Assembly (NCBI GenBank): GCA_963281255.1
Contig: OY725499.1
Span: 806,001-870,000 of the forward strand
Direction: 5' to 3'
From: Aphrocallistes beatrix
Lineage: Eukaryota > Porifera > Hexactinellida > Sceptrulophora > Aphrocallistidae
DNA length: 64,000 nucleotides
This document shows, piece by piece, positions 1-10,330 of this stretch. Below the pieces are notes generated by a model that saw nothing but the letters and a program-made list of their open reading frames with translations, had not been told where the DNA came from and did not search any database. Every line of letters starts with the position of its first letter. Positions within the stretch are counted from its first letter, which is position 1. The position numbers and the translations under genes are program-made.

Positions 1-22
1 GAATAGTTTTGTTCAGGCAGTG

Positions 23-177
23 TATGGTGGAAATTTGAACATATGTACAAATTCTGGAAAAAAATAGCGAGTGTGAAGTTTGCAGCGAATTAGCAGCGAG
101 AAACCGAACACATTATAAAATGTAATCATTCTGGAACTATGGAGCAATTGGGATGGCATTTGGAATACATTGATACC
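23..177. repeat. Duplicated intron segment, inverted partner at 17224-17362
   Basis: This stretch matches the reverse complement of 17224-17362 with few differences. In the partner copy it lies about 190 bases inside the intron that follows the N-terminal exon of the minus-strand FAD oxidase gene. Its presence here, about 4 kb upstream of the plus-strand oxidase exon, shows that the intron was duplicated together with the gene. Confidence 0.8.
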
Positions 178-474
178 ATACATACCAACCTGAGCCATGA
201 TAAAAGCGGAACGCAGCGTTGAATTTCGTGGAACATGGCGGGACGCAATAGAAAAGTATTATACATACTCATAGTATCAAAAAAAGCGGGACATAATGGG
301 GAAATTTCAAGTAAAAACGGGACACTCGTGAAAATTAGCTCATCAGAAGAGTGAAAAAAAGCGGGATGTCCCGCTTTTTTTCCAAATTTCGTCGTTTTCT
401 CAATTGTTCTAAGACTGAGAACACTTGATGTACTATTTCTGGAAATGGAATGCGATGTTTGGAATACATTAATA
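178..474. other. Non-coding stretch with a short perfect hairpin
   Basis: No gene is visible. The only structure I see is a perfect short inverted repeat near 356-383, poly-A then GCGGGA facing TCCCGC then poly-T, which could form a hairpin. Confidence 0.5.
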
Positions 475-656
475 CAGTCAGGGTCGCTTATTATGAACCC
501 GCTTAATATGAACATTCGTTTATTATGAACTAACCTCCTGGTCCCAATTTCATTTATAGATAGGATTTGTATTGAATCAAGTTCGCTTAATATGAAGTAT
601 CTCTATTATGAACATATTTTGGCCCCCTGGTGGTTCATAATAATCGACCCTGACGG
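475..656. mobile_element. TA-type MITE, ends CAGTCAGGGTCG
   Basis: The left end CAGTCAGGGTCGCTTATTAT faces a right end that reads the same on the other strand, apart from the last bases. A TA dinucleotide flanks each side (473-474 and 657-658), as for Tc1/mariner/pogo-type elements. Internal copies of the terminal motif TTATTATGAAC or TTAATATGAAC are present. There is no coding capacity. A solitary left end of the same family lies near 62654. Confidence 0.7.
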
Positions 657-1689
657 TATATGCTTTTTATAAATAGCAACTTTGATTGCTAAGGAAATAG
701 CAGGAGTTTTCTATATACTTGTAGTAATAACCAAGGATGCTGTATATAAAATCCCCAATTATACACATGTATAAGTACTTAAAAATTATACTATTTATTC
801 ATATTTCCCATGGTCTCAGTGGCATTATTATATGATGTACTATATCTACTGGATACAAAAGCATATCTAAAGGTTTCCAAACTACATACGTATACTAATT
901 TTTAATTCCCACAACGGAAACTGTATGTATAAAGTAATCTACATTCTTTTATTCTAAATATCAAAATAGAGGGTAGTTTGTGAGAAAAATGAGATTCATT
1001 CATATAGGTACTGTATTTGCAGATTACAGAAAAATATTCGAATATAATACATACTACTAGGGAATCCATTTAATGAAGACAGTCAGAATAAATATAAACA
1101 ATTATAACAAACTGCTGATTATTCACAATTTCAGTTTGTATGTCGTTTTGATAAATGAAATGATTGCATCGATTGGTTCCTTTGTTCAAAAACATAACTG
1201 CATGGGATATCTTGGGATTTCCCTGGATCGCGAATTCGAAATTTAATCTGTCTATTGACTCATGCTAATTTAGTCATTAAAATTTAAAATATAATAACAT
1301 CCAGGGATTTACCATTGAGATCCAGGGATTTCACTCCTAAAATCCAGGTTAATTTTCAGAGGGGTTGGTAAGTATGGAAACCGGGAGGAGGATAGGAGTG
1401 CATCATGTTCCTCGAGATAATAGTGGATAGTAACAGATTACGGGACCTTTTGTCTGTCTAAGACTCATCAGATTGGCTATTTGCCAACTAGGTCATATAT
1501 CAACACTTAGTCCGTATTCAAACGTCGATTTGTAAACTTAGTACGTATATTAGTATATCGGAAAATGTAGATTAGGGAGCTGCCAGGGATAAAGATGATT
1601 CGCTGGAGAAGTATAAGTGATTTTTTCTTCATTCGATATTGATAATATCATTTGATGTTGTCCCATAGGTGAGAGCCAGGGAATTAATC
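657..1689. other. No gene recognised
   Basis: AT-rich sequence without a convincing reading frame. The phrase CCAGGGATTT recurs around 1300-1350. I see no RNA gene or complete element. Confidence 0.5.
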
Positions 1690-2200
1690 ATTGAAATGAC
1701 AGGCTCATAATGGTTCGAATAGTTGATAATATAGTAGATGGAGGCATTGAATTTGGCATTAGCTCTGAGCAAACTCCATCGCACTTCACAAATTAATGAA
1801 CCTCCTGTTCTATAATCGTTGGTCGCAACGAATATATATGCTTCGAATAAGAACGCAAGCAGCAGCCATTATCTCCACGTCTCCTCCCCAAGTATCTGTT
1901 TTCATCCAAAAAGTAGGCGCATGGAGGCATATTCTTCTGTAGAAAATACCACTGGAGTTGTGTTGTACCTTCACTTGCAATAAACCTGGCTATTATTGCG
2001 CGAACTTTTGCGTGGCTCTCCTGATTTCCAGTTATAATCTTCGATAGGCACTGAAACAGACAGTTTCCATCTCCAACTATATTTTCTGTCTCCCATGGTC
2101 CGAAATGGCTTAGAGGTTTTCCTTTCAGGTTTTCTGGTTGTTTGATTTTTGTCTGATGATAAGTCAGGTCCAAAAGAGTCCATTTATCTCCTTTCATCAA
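1690..2200 (-). pseudogene. OTU-family cysteine protease-like relic
   Basis: The minus-strand frame contains the motif GDGNCLFQCLSKIITG, the catalytic Asp/Cys loop of OTU deubiquitinase-type proteases. A helix follows that matches the usual spacing (VRAIIARF). After the phrase YFLDENRYLG the frame is lost, but the family's continuation is readable in other frames (GGDVEIMAAA, then VATNDYRTGG). Near 1695-1740 the phrase NHYEPV supplies the expected catalytic His region. At least two frameshifts therefore break it. OTU domains of this kind are common cargo or accessory domains of invertebrate transposons, and no host neighbour suggests another role. No intron or ATG context is certain; the visible Met is only the first in the frame. 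Confidence 0.75.
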
Positions 2201-2974
2201 TCACAGCGATACTTAGGCTCTCTGTGGGTACCTTAAGACCAATAGTCGGCCAGCCTTCGGGGAACGTTTCCCAAAGTCCGTGTTGAGATAGTGGATTGCC
2301 TAGATAAATATCAATACCCTGTAGCTATCTAGTAATTACAATACTCTCGTTACAAATTGAGACTTGGTTCCTCACAATGTGTTTTAAAATTGAAAGTGCG
2401 GTCCCATTAATTGTATTACTCAAGTCAAATGTAATATTTACAACTCCATACAATATTTTGATGGTGTATTTGGTAGCAAGAATATCTCCAAATCTTGGGC
2501 GTAGTTCAGCTGTCCAACTCAGTAAAACCTCTCTGATTTCTGCTTTCTATGGATTGATGGTATGATTGTGGGGGCAGAATTACTACTTGTTATGAATTAA
2601 GAATAGATATTACTATTCTTTCATCAGTAACATCTTTAAGAAAACTGAAGAGAAGTGTGTTGGCAGCGCAACTATGATTCTGATGGAGCTTTTTGTGTAA
2701 TGCTGCAGTGGCGTCATAAATGTGTTTGTTTGTACACTTTGTTCTAGAATAGCCTAAAAGAGGTTTTCAAAATAATAAAGACGAGAAAGCTCACATGCAA
2801 TTAGATATGATTGACGCCCCACACAGTGAAATTAAGATAGATCGACACATAGTCCCTTAGATTAGTTGTAACCCAATTTGCTGTAACCCATACCGTTTGG
2901 AAGGAACCTTCTTCATGAATAGACCCATTTTAGTAAAATTTGTATGTCAATAATGAAGTTTTCAAATACTTTTG
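2201..2974. other. No gene recognised
   Basis: AT-rich sequence. The longest open frame (62 codons) has no recognisable composition or motif. No complete element ends are visible. Confidence 0.5.
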
Positions 2975-3935
2975 TCCCCTTGGTGTATAAACATGACATC
3001 AAAGTATATATATCTATTGTCAAAATTTCGATTAGTTATCATAAATCTTTGCGTAACAGGTAATATTAAGGTTTTGGTTCTAAAAAATCAGACATTAATA
3101 AAATCTATAAGTAGGCTTAAAAACAGCTTTGAAAATCGCTAAAATCGTCCTAAAAATTACATGTTGCGGAATGAGATGATGACTAATCGTATTTTTGACA
3201 AACATATATATGTACTCACATCAAGATATATTCTGCATGTTTAACGATTTTGACTAATCATATATTACTTAGGGCATTCAAAAAGTTCTCATCTCAAATA
3301 TTCATCTCAAATGATAGTGCAAATAGGATATTTTCGATTTGTCCATTGTAATCCTTAGGGGATTTTTAAAAGGACAATTATTGTGGTTCTTACATTAGAT
3401 TTTTGTACATCGGTTTAAGGTAGTCCCTTTGAATGTGATTTGGGGTTTGTCCCACTTTTTAAGTGGCGAAATTTGACCAAAAATCCACTAAAAGTGACAT
3501 GATATTTTTCATTACGTGCAATTCTATTGAACCTCCCGTTTACTTTTTCACTTTGGTTCTTAACTATTTAATTAATTAACCTTTTAATGATCTTATTCTA
3601 CGATTTTTACAATTTTTAGTCTCCAAATTTAGTTTTAAGCTATTTTCAATGGGGTGATTCCAACTTTTCGACACTACTCTAAACCGATGTACAAAAATCT
3701 AATGTAAGAACCGCAATAATTGTCCTTTTTCTCCAAAATAAACTAACACATAAATTAGGAGCTGATCCCTAAGGAATACAATGGACAAATCGAAAATATC
3801 CTATTTTCACTATCATTTGAGATACAGATATGGGATGAGAACTTTTTGAATTCCCTAAGTATGACAATCGGCTACTACTTCATCCCTAGTCCATTATTTT
3901 CAGTCTACTGTGAGGTATGACATTGAGTAGGCTGT
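2975..3935. mobile_element. P-like foldback relic, interrupted by a MITE
   Basis: The left part (TATAAACATGACATCAAAGT onwards) and the part at 3110-3266 match the arms of the foldback family at 22118 and 38496. The right end at 3861-3935 has the family terminus, with TGAGGTATGACATTGAGTAG near the edge. The MITE at 3267-3860 splits it. The left terminus is missing or too decayed to see. Confidence 0.65.
3267..3860. mobile_element. MITE with long TIRs (ACTTAGGG-CATTCAAAAAG)
   Basis: ACTTAGGGCATTCAAAAAGT at the left edge is mirrored by ACTTTTTGAATTCCCTAAGT at the right edge. The inverted similarity runs well over 100 bases inward on each side and includes the phrase around ACATTAGATTTTTGTACATC. 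There is no coding capacity. A partial relative lies at about 20210-20600. It is inserted into the P-like foldback relic described above. Confidence 0.75.
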
Positions 3936-4073
3936 AGGTAACTATATTTTGAAAATTTTAATATTCGAACCAAATTCCGTTTGACTGGAAAATTTTGCAA
4001 ACTTAAAATTTATGAACATACTTTCTTTTTTAAATATAACGGGATATATTTTATATTTTCGATTACATTTTAG

Positions 4074-5285
4074 GGATGTAGCTTCGATTATGGAAGCTTA
4101 AGTGATCAAATAGAGAAGATAACATTTTTTGATGCTGATGGTAATAAGCATATCTTAGAAAAAGATAAAGATCTTGATAAACTTCGTACTGCTGCTATTG
4201 GTTTGGGTTCTTATGGAATTATTACTGAGTTGCGCTTCAAAATGGTGCCAGATGTATTAGTAGTAACAGAAAGACATTACTGGACTCTTGAACAGATGAA
4301 GTTACACTTAGAGAATCATCCCAGTGATTGGATATCTTTTGAGCATTATTGGTGGCCATTTGGAAGTGTCTCAGTACCTGATGCATTCCAATGTATAGTA
4401 ACTGGAAAGTTACAAAATTATGACTATCAACAAGACAAGGTATTTTGCCAAATAGTGAGGAAATATCGTGATCCTAACGACATAAAGTATCCCTATTACG
4501 ATCCTACAACAAATTCTTACATTTATGCTGATAAACCTTATACAGGTGATCCTAAATCTTGGTTTCACAATCAGTTACCCTACTACATTCAGGAAATTTT
4601 ACTCTGGATACGAAAAGAATTTTTGAAGTCAGCGAAAGAGATTCATATAGATGGCAGGTTTGTCCCATTTATGCAAGTTATTGTTCTCGAGATATTGAAG
4701 ATTGCCGAGTTTTTGGATAACTTCGTTTTTCCATTACAAACCTCAACATTTTTCAATGCTGTTCATTATTTACCATTAGTTTCTGCACTTCCAGTCAGAA
4801 TAAATGATATTGAACTTTGCTTTCAAGCTTCTCCAACTCTCAAACCCGGAGAGAATGAAAATTTTTCTAATTACTTCGAAGCGCTAAATAAACTTGGATT
4901 AATGATACAAGATGAAGCTTATAATGGTCGATTTCCTGTCAGTATGTGTGTTGAATCTAGGATTTGTGCACAAAGTCCTTGTCCTTTAGCTGCTACCTAT
5001 TCTATTGAGAAAAAGATGTTTGTATATCTGGAAATTTTATCTCTGAGTTATTCTCCAACATGGGAAGACTTTGGCAATTGTTTTTTCCAAATGGTGAAAT
5101 CAATTGATCGTAATGTTAAGCCTTCATTGGGTAAACAATGGACATTTATTGATGATATCTATGAGCATCTTCAAACTGTGTGCAACAAAGGTTTGGTTGA
5201 ATTGCAAAAATTACAAAAAGAATATGATCCAAATGGGCGATTCATGTTCGAAGATGTTCACAAACTATTTGAGAACTTGAAATAA
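4074..5285 (+). CDS. FAD-linked oxidase, C-terminal exon (copy 1)
   Basis: This 404-codon exon starts after a TTTTAG acceptor and ends at a TAA. The first residues, GCSFDYGSLSDQ, form the end of the FAD-binding (PCMH, type 4) domain, and GLGSYGIITEL is the conserved glycine-rich strand of that fold. The rest resembles the C-terminal domain of the D-arabinono-1,4-lactone/L-gulonolactone/alditol oxidase family, which oxidises sugar lactones or polyols with FAD and oxygen. The phrase KPSLGKQW near the C-terminus corresponds to the family's active-site stretch, by inference. The exon begins in phase 0, so it needs an upstream exon with the rest of the FAD domain. None is found in the 4 kb before it. 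It is about 94% identical to the copy at 12266-13477 on the other strand. No stop or frameshift is seen, so it could be functional if its first exons lie off the window. Confidence 0.85.
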   Translation, partial: GCSFDYGSLSDQIEKITFFDADGNKHILEKDKDLDKLRTAAIGLGSYGIITELRFKMVPDVLVVTERHYWTLEQMKLHLENHPSDWISFEHYWWPFGSVSVPDAFQCIVTGKLQNYDYQQDKVFCQIVRKYRDPNDIKYPYYDPTTNSYIYADKPYTGDPKSWFHNQLPYYIQEILLWIRKEFLKSAKEIHIDGRFVPFMQVIVLEILKIAEFLDNFVFPLQTSTFFNAVHYLPLVSALPVRINDIELCFQASPTLKPGENENFSNYFEALNKLGLMIQDEAYNGRFPVSMCVESRICAQSPCPLAATYSIEKKMFVYLEILSLSYSPTWEDFGNCFFQMVKSIDRNVKPSLGKQWTFIDDIYEHLQTVCNKGLVELQKLQKEYDPNGRFMFEDVHKLFENLK

Positions 5286-5530
5286 TTAGATTGCTAGCTA
5301 ATTATTCCAACTACGTACATTGAATTTGTAGAATTTATGAGTTGTTTCATTAGGAAACATCCATACCTCTTTACTATATTTATATGCTCTAATATCGATA
5401 CTCCCTTATATACTTAGATATTTTATCATGTTTACTCTCAGTTTTTTTTACAAATTCATGCACATACGTATGTACTATGTAGTATAGGATTGTGCAGTGT
5501 GTAATTAGCTACTGTTAGTTTGATAGAGTT
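5286..5530. repeat. 3' flank shared by both oxidase copies
   Basis: The sequence after the stop codon matches the reverse complement of about 12045-12265, with small indels, up to the phrase CTACTGTTAGTTTGATAG. This marks the inner edge of the inverted duplication. The foldback element at 5531 starts immediately after it. Confidence 0.8.
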
Positions 5531-6950
5531 GTTTCATCGTAACTTGATAACCACCATGGTTGCACAACTTCTATGGTAACTTGATTACCTTCATAACTTG
5601 ATTATTACTATCATGGATTCACAACTTCTATCGTAACTTGATAACACTAACTTGAATACGAGTGTTACTTTGAACTACGATTCGACCGAGCATGCTTGAA
5701 GTGTTGATTTGGCAACCAACTTCCGATTTGGATAAATTCGATGTTATTGGAAAGAGGAGGAACATACGGTTTATGAGACGTGATTTGAATCGTATACATT
5801 CACTAGTTTCGTAGGACTACCTCATCAAAGTTAAATAAAATCCGAAATTTTGAATACTGACTTCTGGTGATTTTTTCAACATTTTTATCCCGCTTTTAGG
5901 GTTGATATTTCATTAATGTATTCCTTATTACCTTATATCTTATTTTAAATAATAAAAACATAGGGATGCTAATCGATTTCTGCTATTTCATTTTGATCTA
6001 TCCAAATTTGAACATCTTTCCCAATAGGTAATGTAATCCAGCAACACTAAACTGTATAGAGAGAATTGATTGTGTAAAGATAAGACACTGACAATGACTG
6101 TCTTTCATGCTCGAAGGTATAGTTCCGATAATGTTACTTAACATTCACACCATAAAAATATGTTAAGTAACATTATCGAAACTATACATTCGAGCATGAA
6201 AGACTGTCATTGTCAGTGTCTTGGTATCTATACACAATCAATTCTCTCTATACAGACTAGTCAGGACCGGCGCCACCAGTCCGGTTGGTCCGGTTTTAAC
6301 CGGACCACTTTTAGACAAGTTTAATACAATTACTATGCAAAATAGTCCAGTTCGTGTGGTTTAACTGGACCACTTTTCAATAGTTGTATCTTTTAACCGG
6401 ACCACTCTAAAATCCATGGTACCTGCTATGCTAGTGTTGCTGGATTACATTACCTATTGGGAAAGATGGTCAAATTTGGATAGATCAAAATGAAATACCA
6501 AAAATCGATTAGCATCCCTATGTTTTTATTATTTAAAATAAGATATAAGGTAATAAGGAATACATTAATGAAATAACAACCCTAAAAGCGGGATAAAAAT
6601 GTTGAAAAAATCACCAGAAGTCAGTATTCAAAATTTCGGATTTTATTTAACTTTGATGAGGTAGTCCTACGAAACTAGTGAATGCATACGATTCAAATCA
6701 CGTCTCATAAACCGTATGTTCCTCCTCTTTCCAATAAAATCGAATTTATCCAAATCGGAAGTTGGTTGTCAAATCAACACTTCAAGCATGCTCGGTCGAA
6801 TCCTAGTTCAAACTAACACTCGTATTCAAGTTAGTGTTATCAAGTTACGATAGAAGTTGTGAATCCATGATAGTAATAATCAAGTTATGATGGTAATCAA
6901 GTTACGATAGAAGTTGTGCATCCATAGTAGTTATCAAGTTATGATGAAAC
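5531..6950. mobile_element. Foldback element, 1.4 kb near-perfect palindrome
   Basis: GTTTCATCGTAACTTGATAA at the left edge is mirrored at the right edge. The two arms (5531 to about 6143, and about 6160-6256 plus 6425-6950) are nearly identical inverted copies around a loop of about 17 bases near 6150. The right arm is interrupted by an insertion at 6257-6424. The flanks read AGAGTT and AGAGCT, a possible 6-bp target duplication with one mismatch. There is no coding capacity. The same terminus appears in the smaller palindrome at 34503-34935. Confidence 0.8.
6257..6424. mobile_element. Insertion in the right foldback arm
   Basis: This segment is absent from the left arm. It starts near CAGGACCGG and ends near GGTACCTG. 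It contains three related copies of a motif like TTTTAACCGGACCACTTTT. The edges resemble a small hAT-like MITE, but I cannot define a clean target duplication. Confidence 0.5.
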
Positions 6951-7689
6951 AGAGCTTTTATCCAAATTCATGTTTCGAGGAAACCTGTAGGGATCAAATT
7001 TATAAAATATATAAGTTCCCTAGTACATATGTATAAGAGGGATTATGTAGGATTGCATGGTGAAGTTGGATGCATACGTAGACATGCTTTAATGTGGCAA
7101 TGTTTTCACGTTGAGTGCATTAAGCCATTGTTGTCGTACTTCATCCTGCTGGTTAGCTAGATGGAATGCCGGTACGTATGGATGGATCATCTGGATAGTA
7201 GTTGATTTTACAATTCAGTGCAGAGCATCTATATTTGTAGAGCTATACGTGTCCTAAAAAGTAAATTACAACAAAGAATAATTGCAATATTTATAAGAAA
7301 AGGATAGTTACTTGTATACTTGTATAGAACAGTCTTCAGAAGTTGGGTAATAGTATTCTAACATTTCTTGATTCACTCGTTCGGTTATATTCATTGAAAG
7401 CTCTCTTATACGCATCCGAAATATTAATTTTCTTTAGGTGTTAGCAAATGAGGCTAAAAGTTAATAACACTGGTCGGCATCACTAGCGTCATCCTTCAGT
7501 TTAATTAATTGAAACATAATCCCAAACTCTATTTAATAATGGGATTATCAATATTAACCGTTCTGCACTAAAATGACTAATTAACACCGACCGATCGATG
7601 TTAATTGCCGATCTGTGACTCTTATTGCTAGCGTCCGGTCGGTGATAATAGCGGGCGTCGGAAGCAAATTTAAAGTAGGGGTGCCGATT
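6951..7689. other. No gene recognised
   Basis: AT-rich spacer. I see no domain-bearing frame, no RNA gene and no complete element ends. Confidence 0.5.
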
Positions 7690-9107
7690 CCTAAATTCAA
7701 ACAAGTTTGATAAATAACAAGTTCGCTTTGCGTACTTGCGCTGCGCGGTTTGCGGACACTGTGTGTCAGCAGAGTCGCCCCGCGGGCGCCTGGAGTTACT
7801 CAATATAACATATTTTGGGATTTTTTTACTTTATATAAATATTGTAAACAAAGGTTAACCAATAATTGCTCATATCGATCTGAAAATATAATATTCGAAT
7901 TCTACACCCCTAATGTCAACCGTTGGAAGCTAGTCTAGCATAGTTTTGTAATTTGTTTACTTTATATATATATTGTAAACAAATAATTTATCACATCGAT
8001 CTGAAAATACAATATTTGAATTCTACACCCAATAATTGCTCATATCGATCTGAAAATATAATATTCGAATTCTACACCCCTCATGTCAACCGTTGGAAGC
8101 TAGTCTCTAGCATGTAAGTATAAAGGTGTGAAAATATACACATAACCTTTTTTATTGTTATACACTATAATATAATTGAGACATTTATATAAGTTATTGC
8201 TTTAAAGTATTAATAACAATGACAGCCTACAATAGTGTCGTACAATGATATATATTGTGAGAGTAAAGCCGTACATAGTATTGTATAGAAAAGGTGTGAA
8301 AATTTGTCCGCAGATTCGCCCTACGGGCGCCTGGAGTTACTCAATCTAACATAATTTTTTCCTATATATAAATATTTTAAACAAAGGTCAACGAATAATT
8401 TCTCACATGGATCCGGAAATATAATATTCGAAATCTACAGCACTAAAAACCCCATGTCAACCGTTGGAAGCTAGACTCTAGCCCATTTTTGTAATTTGTT
8501 TACTTTATGTATCTATTGTAAACAAATTGATGATCAAATTTACTCGAAAATATGATATTCGAAATCTACACCCCTGAAAACCCCATGTCAACCGTTTAAA
8601 GCTAGTTTCTGGCATATTTTTGAGATTTGTTTACTTTATACTATATCTAATGTAAACAAAAGTAAACAAATAATTCATCATATAGATCTGAAAATATGAT
8701 ATTCGAAATCTACACCCCTGAAAACCGCAAGTCACCCGTTGGAAGCTAGTCTCTAGCATTATTATCAATATTCATCAAATGGTGTGAAAATATGTAGTAT
8801 ATAAAGGTGTGAAAATATGCAGATAATCTTTTTTATAGCCATACACTATAATACATTTAAGATATCAAACATAAGTTGTGGCTTTGAAGTAATAGTAACA
8901 ATGACGATCTATTTATTGTAGTGTCGTACTTGTACAATGATTTATATTGTGATAGTGTAGTCATTTATTTTGTATAATAAAGTCATATAATAGTCATATC
9001 ATTTGACACCTACATGCCAATTTTCACACCTCTATGACTTCCCAATTCTTCAATCAATTCGGACAAACACACACAAAAAAAAATCCTAGCATTTTAATAT
9101 ATAAGGT
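7690..9107 (-). mobile_element. Helitron-like non-autonomous element, type B
   Basis: On the minus strand it begins CTTATATATTAAAATGCTAG near 9107, followed by TTTGTCCGAATTGATTGAAG. It ends near 7715 in a GC-rich hairpin module. Inside are several copies of a unit of about 150 bases, with TTTGTTTACTTT, then TAGCTTCCAACGGTTGACAT, then GTGTAGATTTCGAATATCAT. The TC/CTTATATATTAAA start and the GC-rich hairpin end recall Helitrons, but no Rep/helicase is present and the 3' end is CTTG rather than the classic CTRR. The assignment is therefore an inference. Relatives lie at 18213-19105 and 24068-24843. Confidence 0.55.
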
Positions 9108-9304
9108 AAGATGTTATGATCTTAGGAAAATAAATAATTGAATACATCGTTTAATTAAGATCATTCATTACAAATATGCGGATTCTGAATCCTCAGTTGA
9201 ATGTGATGAGACTAAATTATACAGAAAAGTGTGAATCCAAACTGTTCAAAACAAATTGGAAAGTAATTAATTGAACGCGGAGTGGTTCTACAACAGTTTC
9301 AGTC

Positions 9305-9421
9305 TGAAAATGTTTTCGACATAGCTGTAATTTATCACACTATTTTGATAGTCCCACAATAAATGAACAAATAAAGACCAAAAAAAAGTGGGGGGGGGGG
9401 GAGACCCCACAGACCCCCCTG
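9305..9421. repeat. Interspersed repeat, direct partner at 11844-11960
   Basis: The phrase TGTTTTCGACATAGCTGTAA and the next 80 bases occur in the same orientation in both places. Each ends in a G-run/C-run hairpin. It is probably one end of a MITE family that is not complete here. Confidence 0.65.
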
Positions 9422-9442
9422 GATTAATTACTTTTTCCTGGT

Positions 9443-9930
9443 CTACAAAATATTTCTCTGAAGCTGCCTATTTGGTCTGTGTTTAGAGAATGAAATTATG
9501 CAATTAAGAGAGAACTCTACTCCAATAAAAAAATATTGATCTTCAAAAATTACAAAAGTGCCTAAGCATTTCTGCCTGAGAGCACACTGCGTTTGAACGA
9601 ACTGCCACGCCAGTTCTCCATTCGCACACGACATTATTTCAGTCCAATGATTCAGCATATCTCTATGGATGATAGGAATGTCAGATGATTGAGCGCTTCT
9701 GTTTCACAGTCGCCCTCAAATATGTTATGAGACGACGAAGTGAGATGAGCTACGTTCTGGAGAACAAGTGTCCCAGGCATCAGAGCACAGCGAACCACTG
9801 AGACAAGTCCTGCAGCAGCACCGCCAGAGTCTCGTTCCAGCCACGGATACCCTACAGCTCTGCTGAGGTGCACGGTCAGTGTCTGAGACTTCTGTAGAAG
9901 CTAACTGCCTCGTCTGGCTACGAAATCTCA
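9443..9930 (-). pseudogene. Unidentified coding relic, higher GC
   Basis: Base composition rises to near 50% GC here against an AT-rich background. Two overlapping minus-strand frames look protein-like: one contains VLQNVAHLTSSSHNIFEGD, and the next, shifted frame contains LNHWTEIMSCANGELAWQF. Together they read like one decayed exon with a frameshift near 9655. I do not recognise the family. The composition and the well-formed peptide suggest a formerly coding piece, perhaps a processed or truncated gene copy. No splice sites or start can be assigned. Confidence 0.3.
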
Positions 9931-10169
9931 AGCTGGTACCTTCTGTCTACCTGTGAACAGACACCACGATCTCACCATCCATTCAGACAATGCATACCCG
10001 GAGACACTTCCGGCATGAAAACACCAAGTGGATCATATAAAGTGCTCCTGAGACATATTCTATGTCCATGAGCAATGGTACAACGGATTGAACGGATTGA
10101 AAACCCTGTGGGTAGGGCTGAAAATGTCTTGCTATTTTACTTTAATTAACAATGACGTTATTGTTAATA
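9931..10169. other. No gene recognised
   Basis: Moderate-GC spacer without a convincing frame or repeat structure. It may be a continuation of the coding relic before it. Confidence 0.4.
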
Positions 10170-10330
10170 CAGGCTGCCCTCGCCGTTCGCGAGTTTGCCA
10201 TTCGCGGTTTCGACTATTCGTGGAAAAATTTTTGAGTCTTGTTTTGCTATTCGCGACTCGTTCCCTCGACTATTCGCGGTTTTCGTTACTCACTTCAGTA
10301 GTTTCATGGGCTACCATAAATCCATAACCT
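10170..10330. mobile_element. Pogo-like MITE, left end
   Basis: A TA is followed by CAGGCTGCCCTCGCCGTTCG, and several copies of ATTCGCGGTTTTCG follow. It is homologous to the more complete element at 21005-21448. The right end is not seen. Confidence 0.6.

Noticed and set aside
4203-4205. TTG as start of the oxidase ORF
   Set aside because: The frame is open upstream to an acceptor at 4073 and the extra residues match the paralogue, so this is an internal exon and not a TTG start. The same holds for 18140 and 59434.
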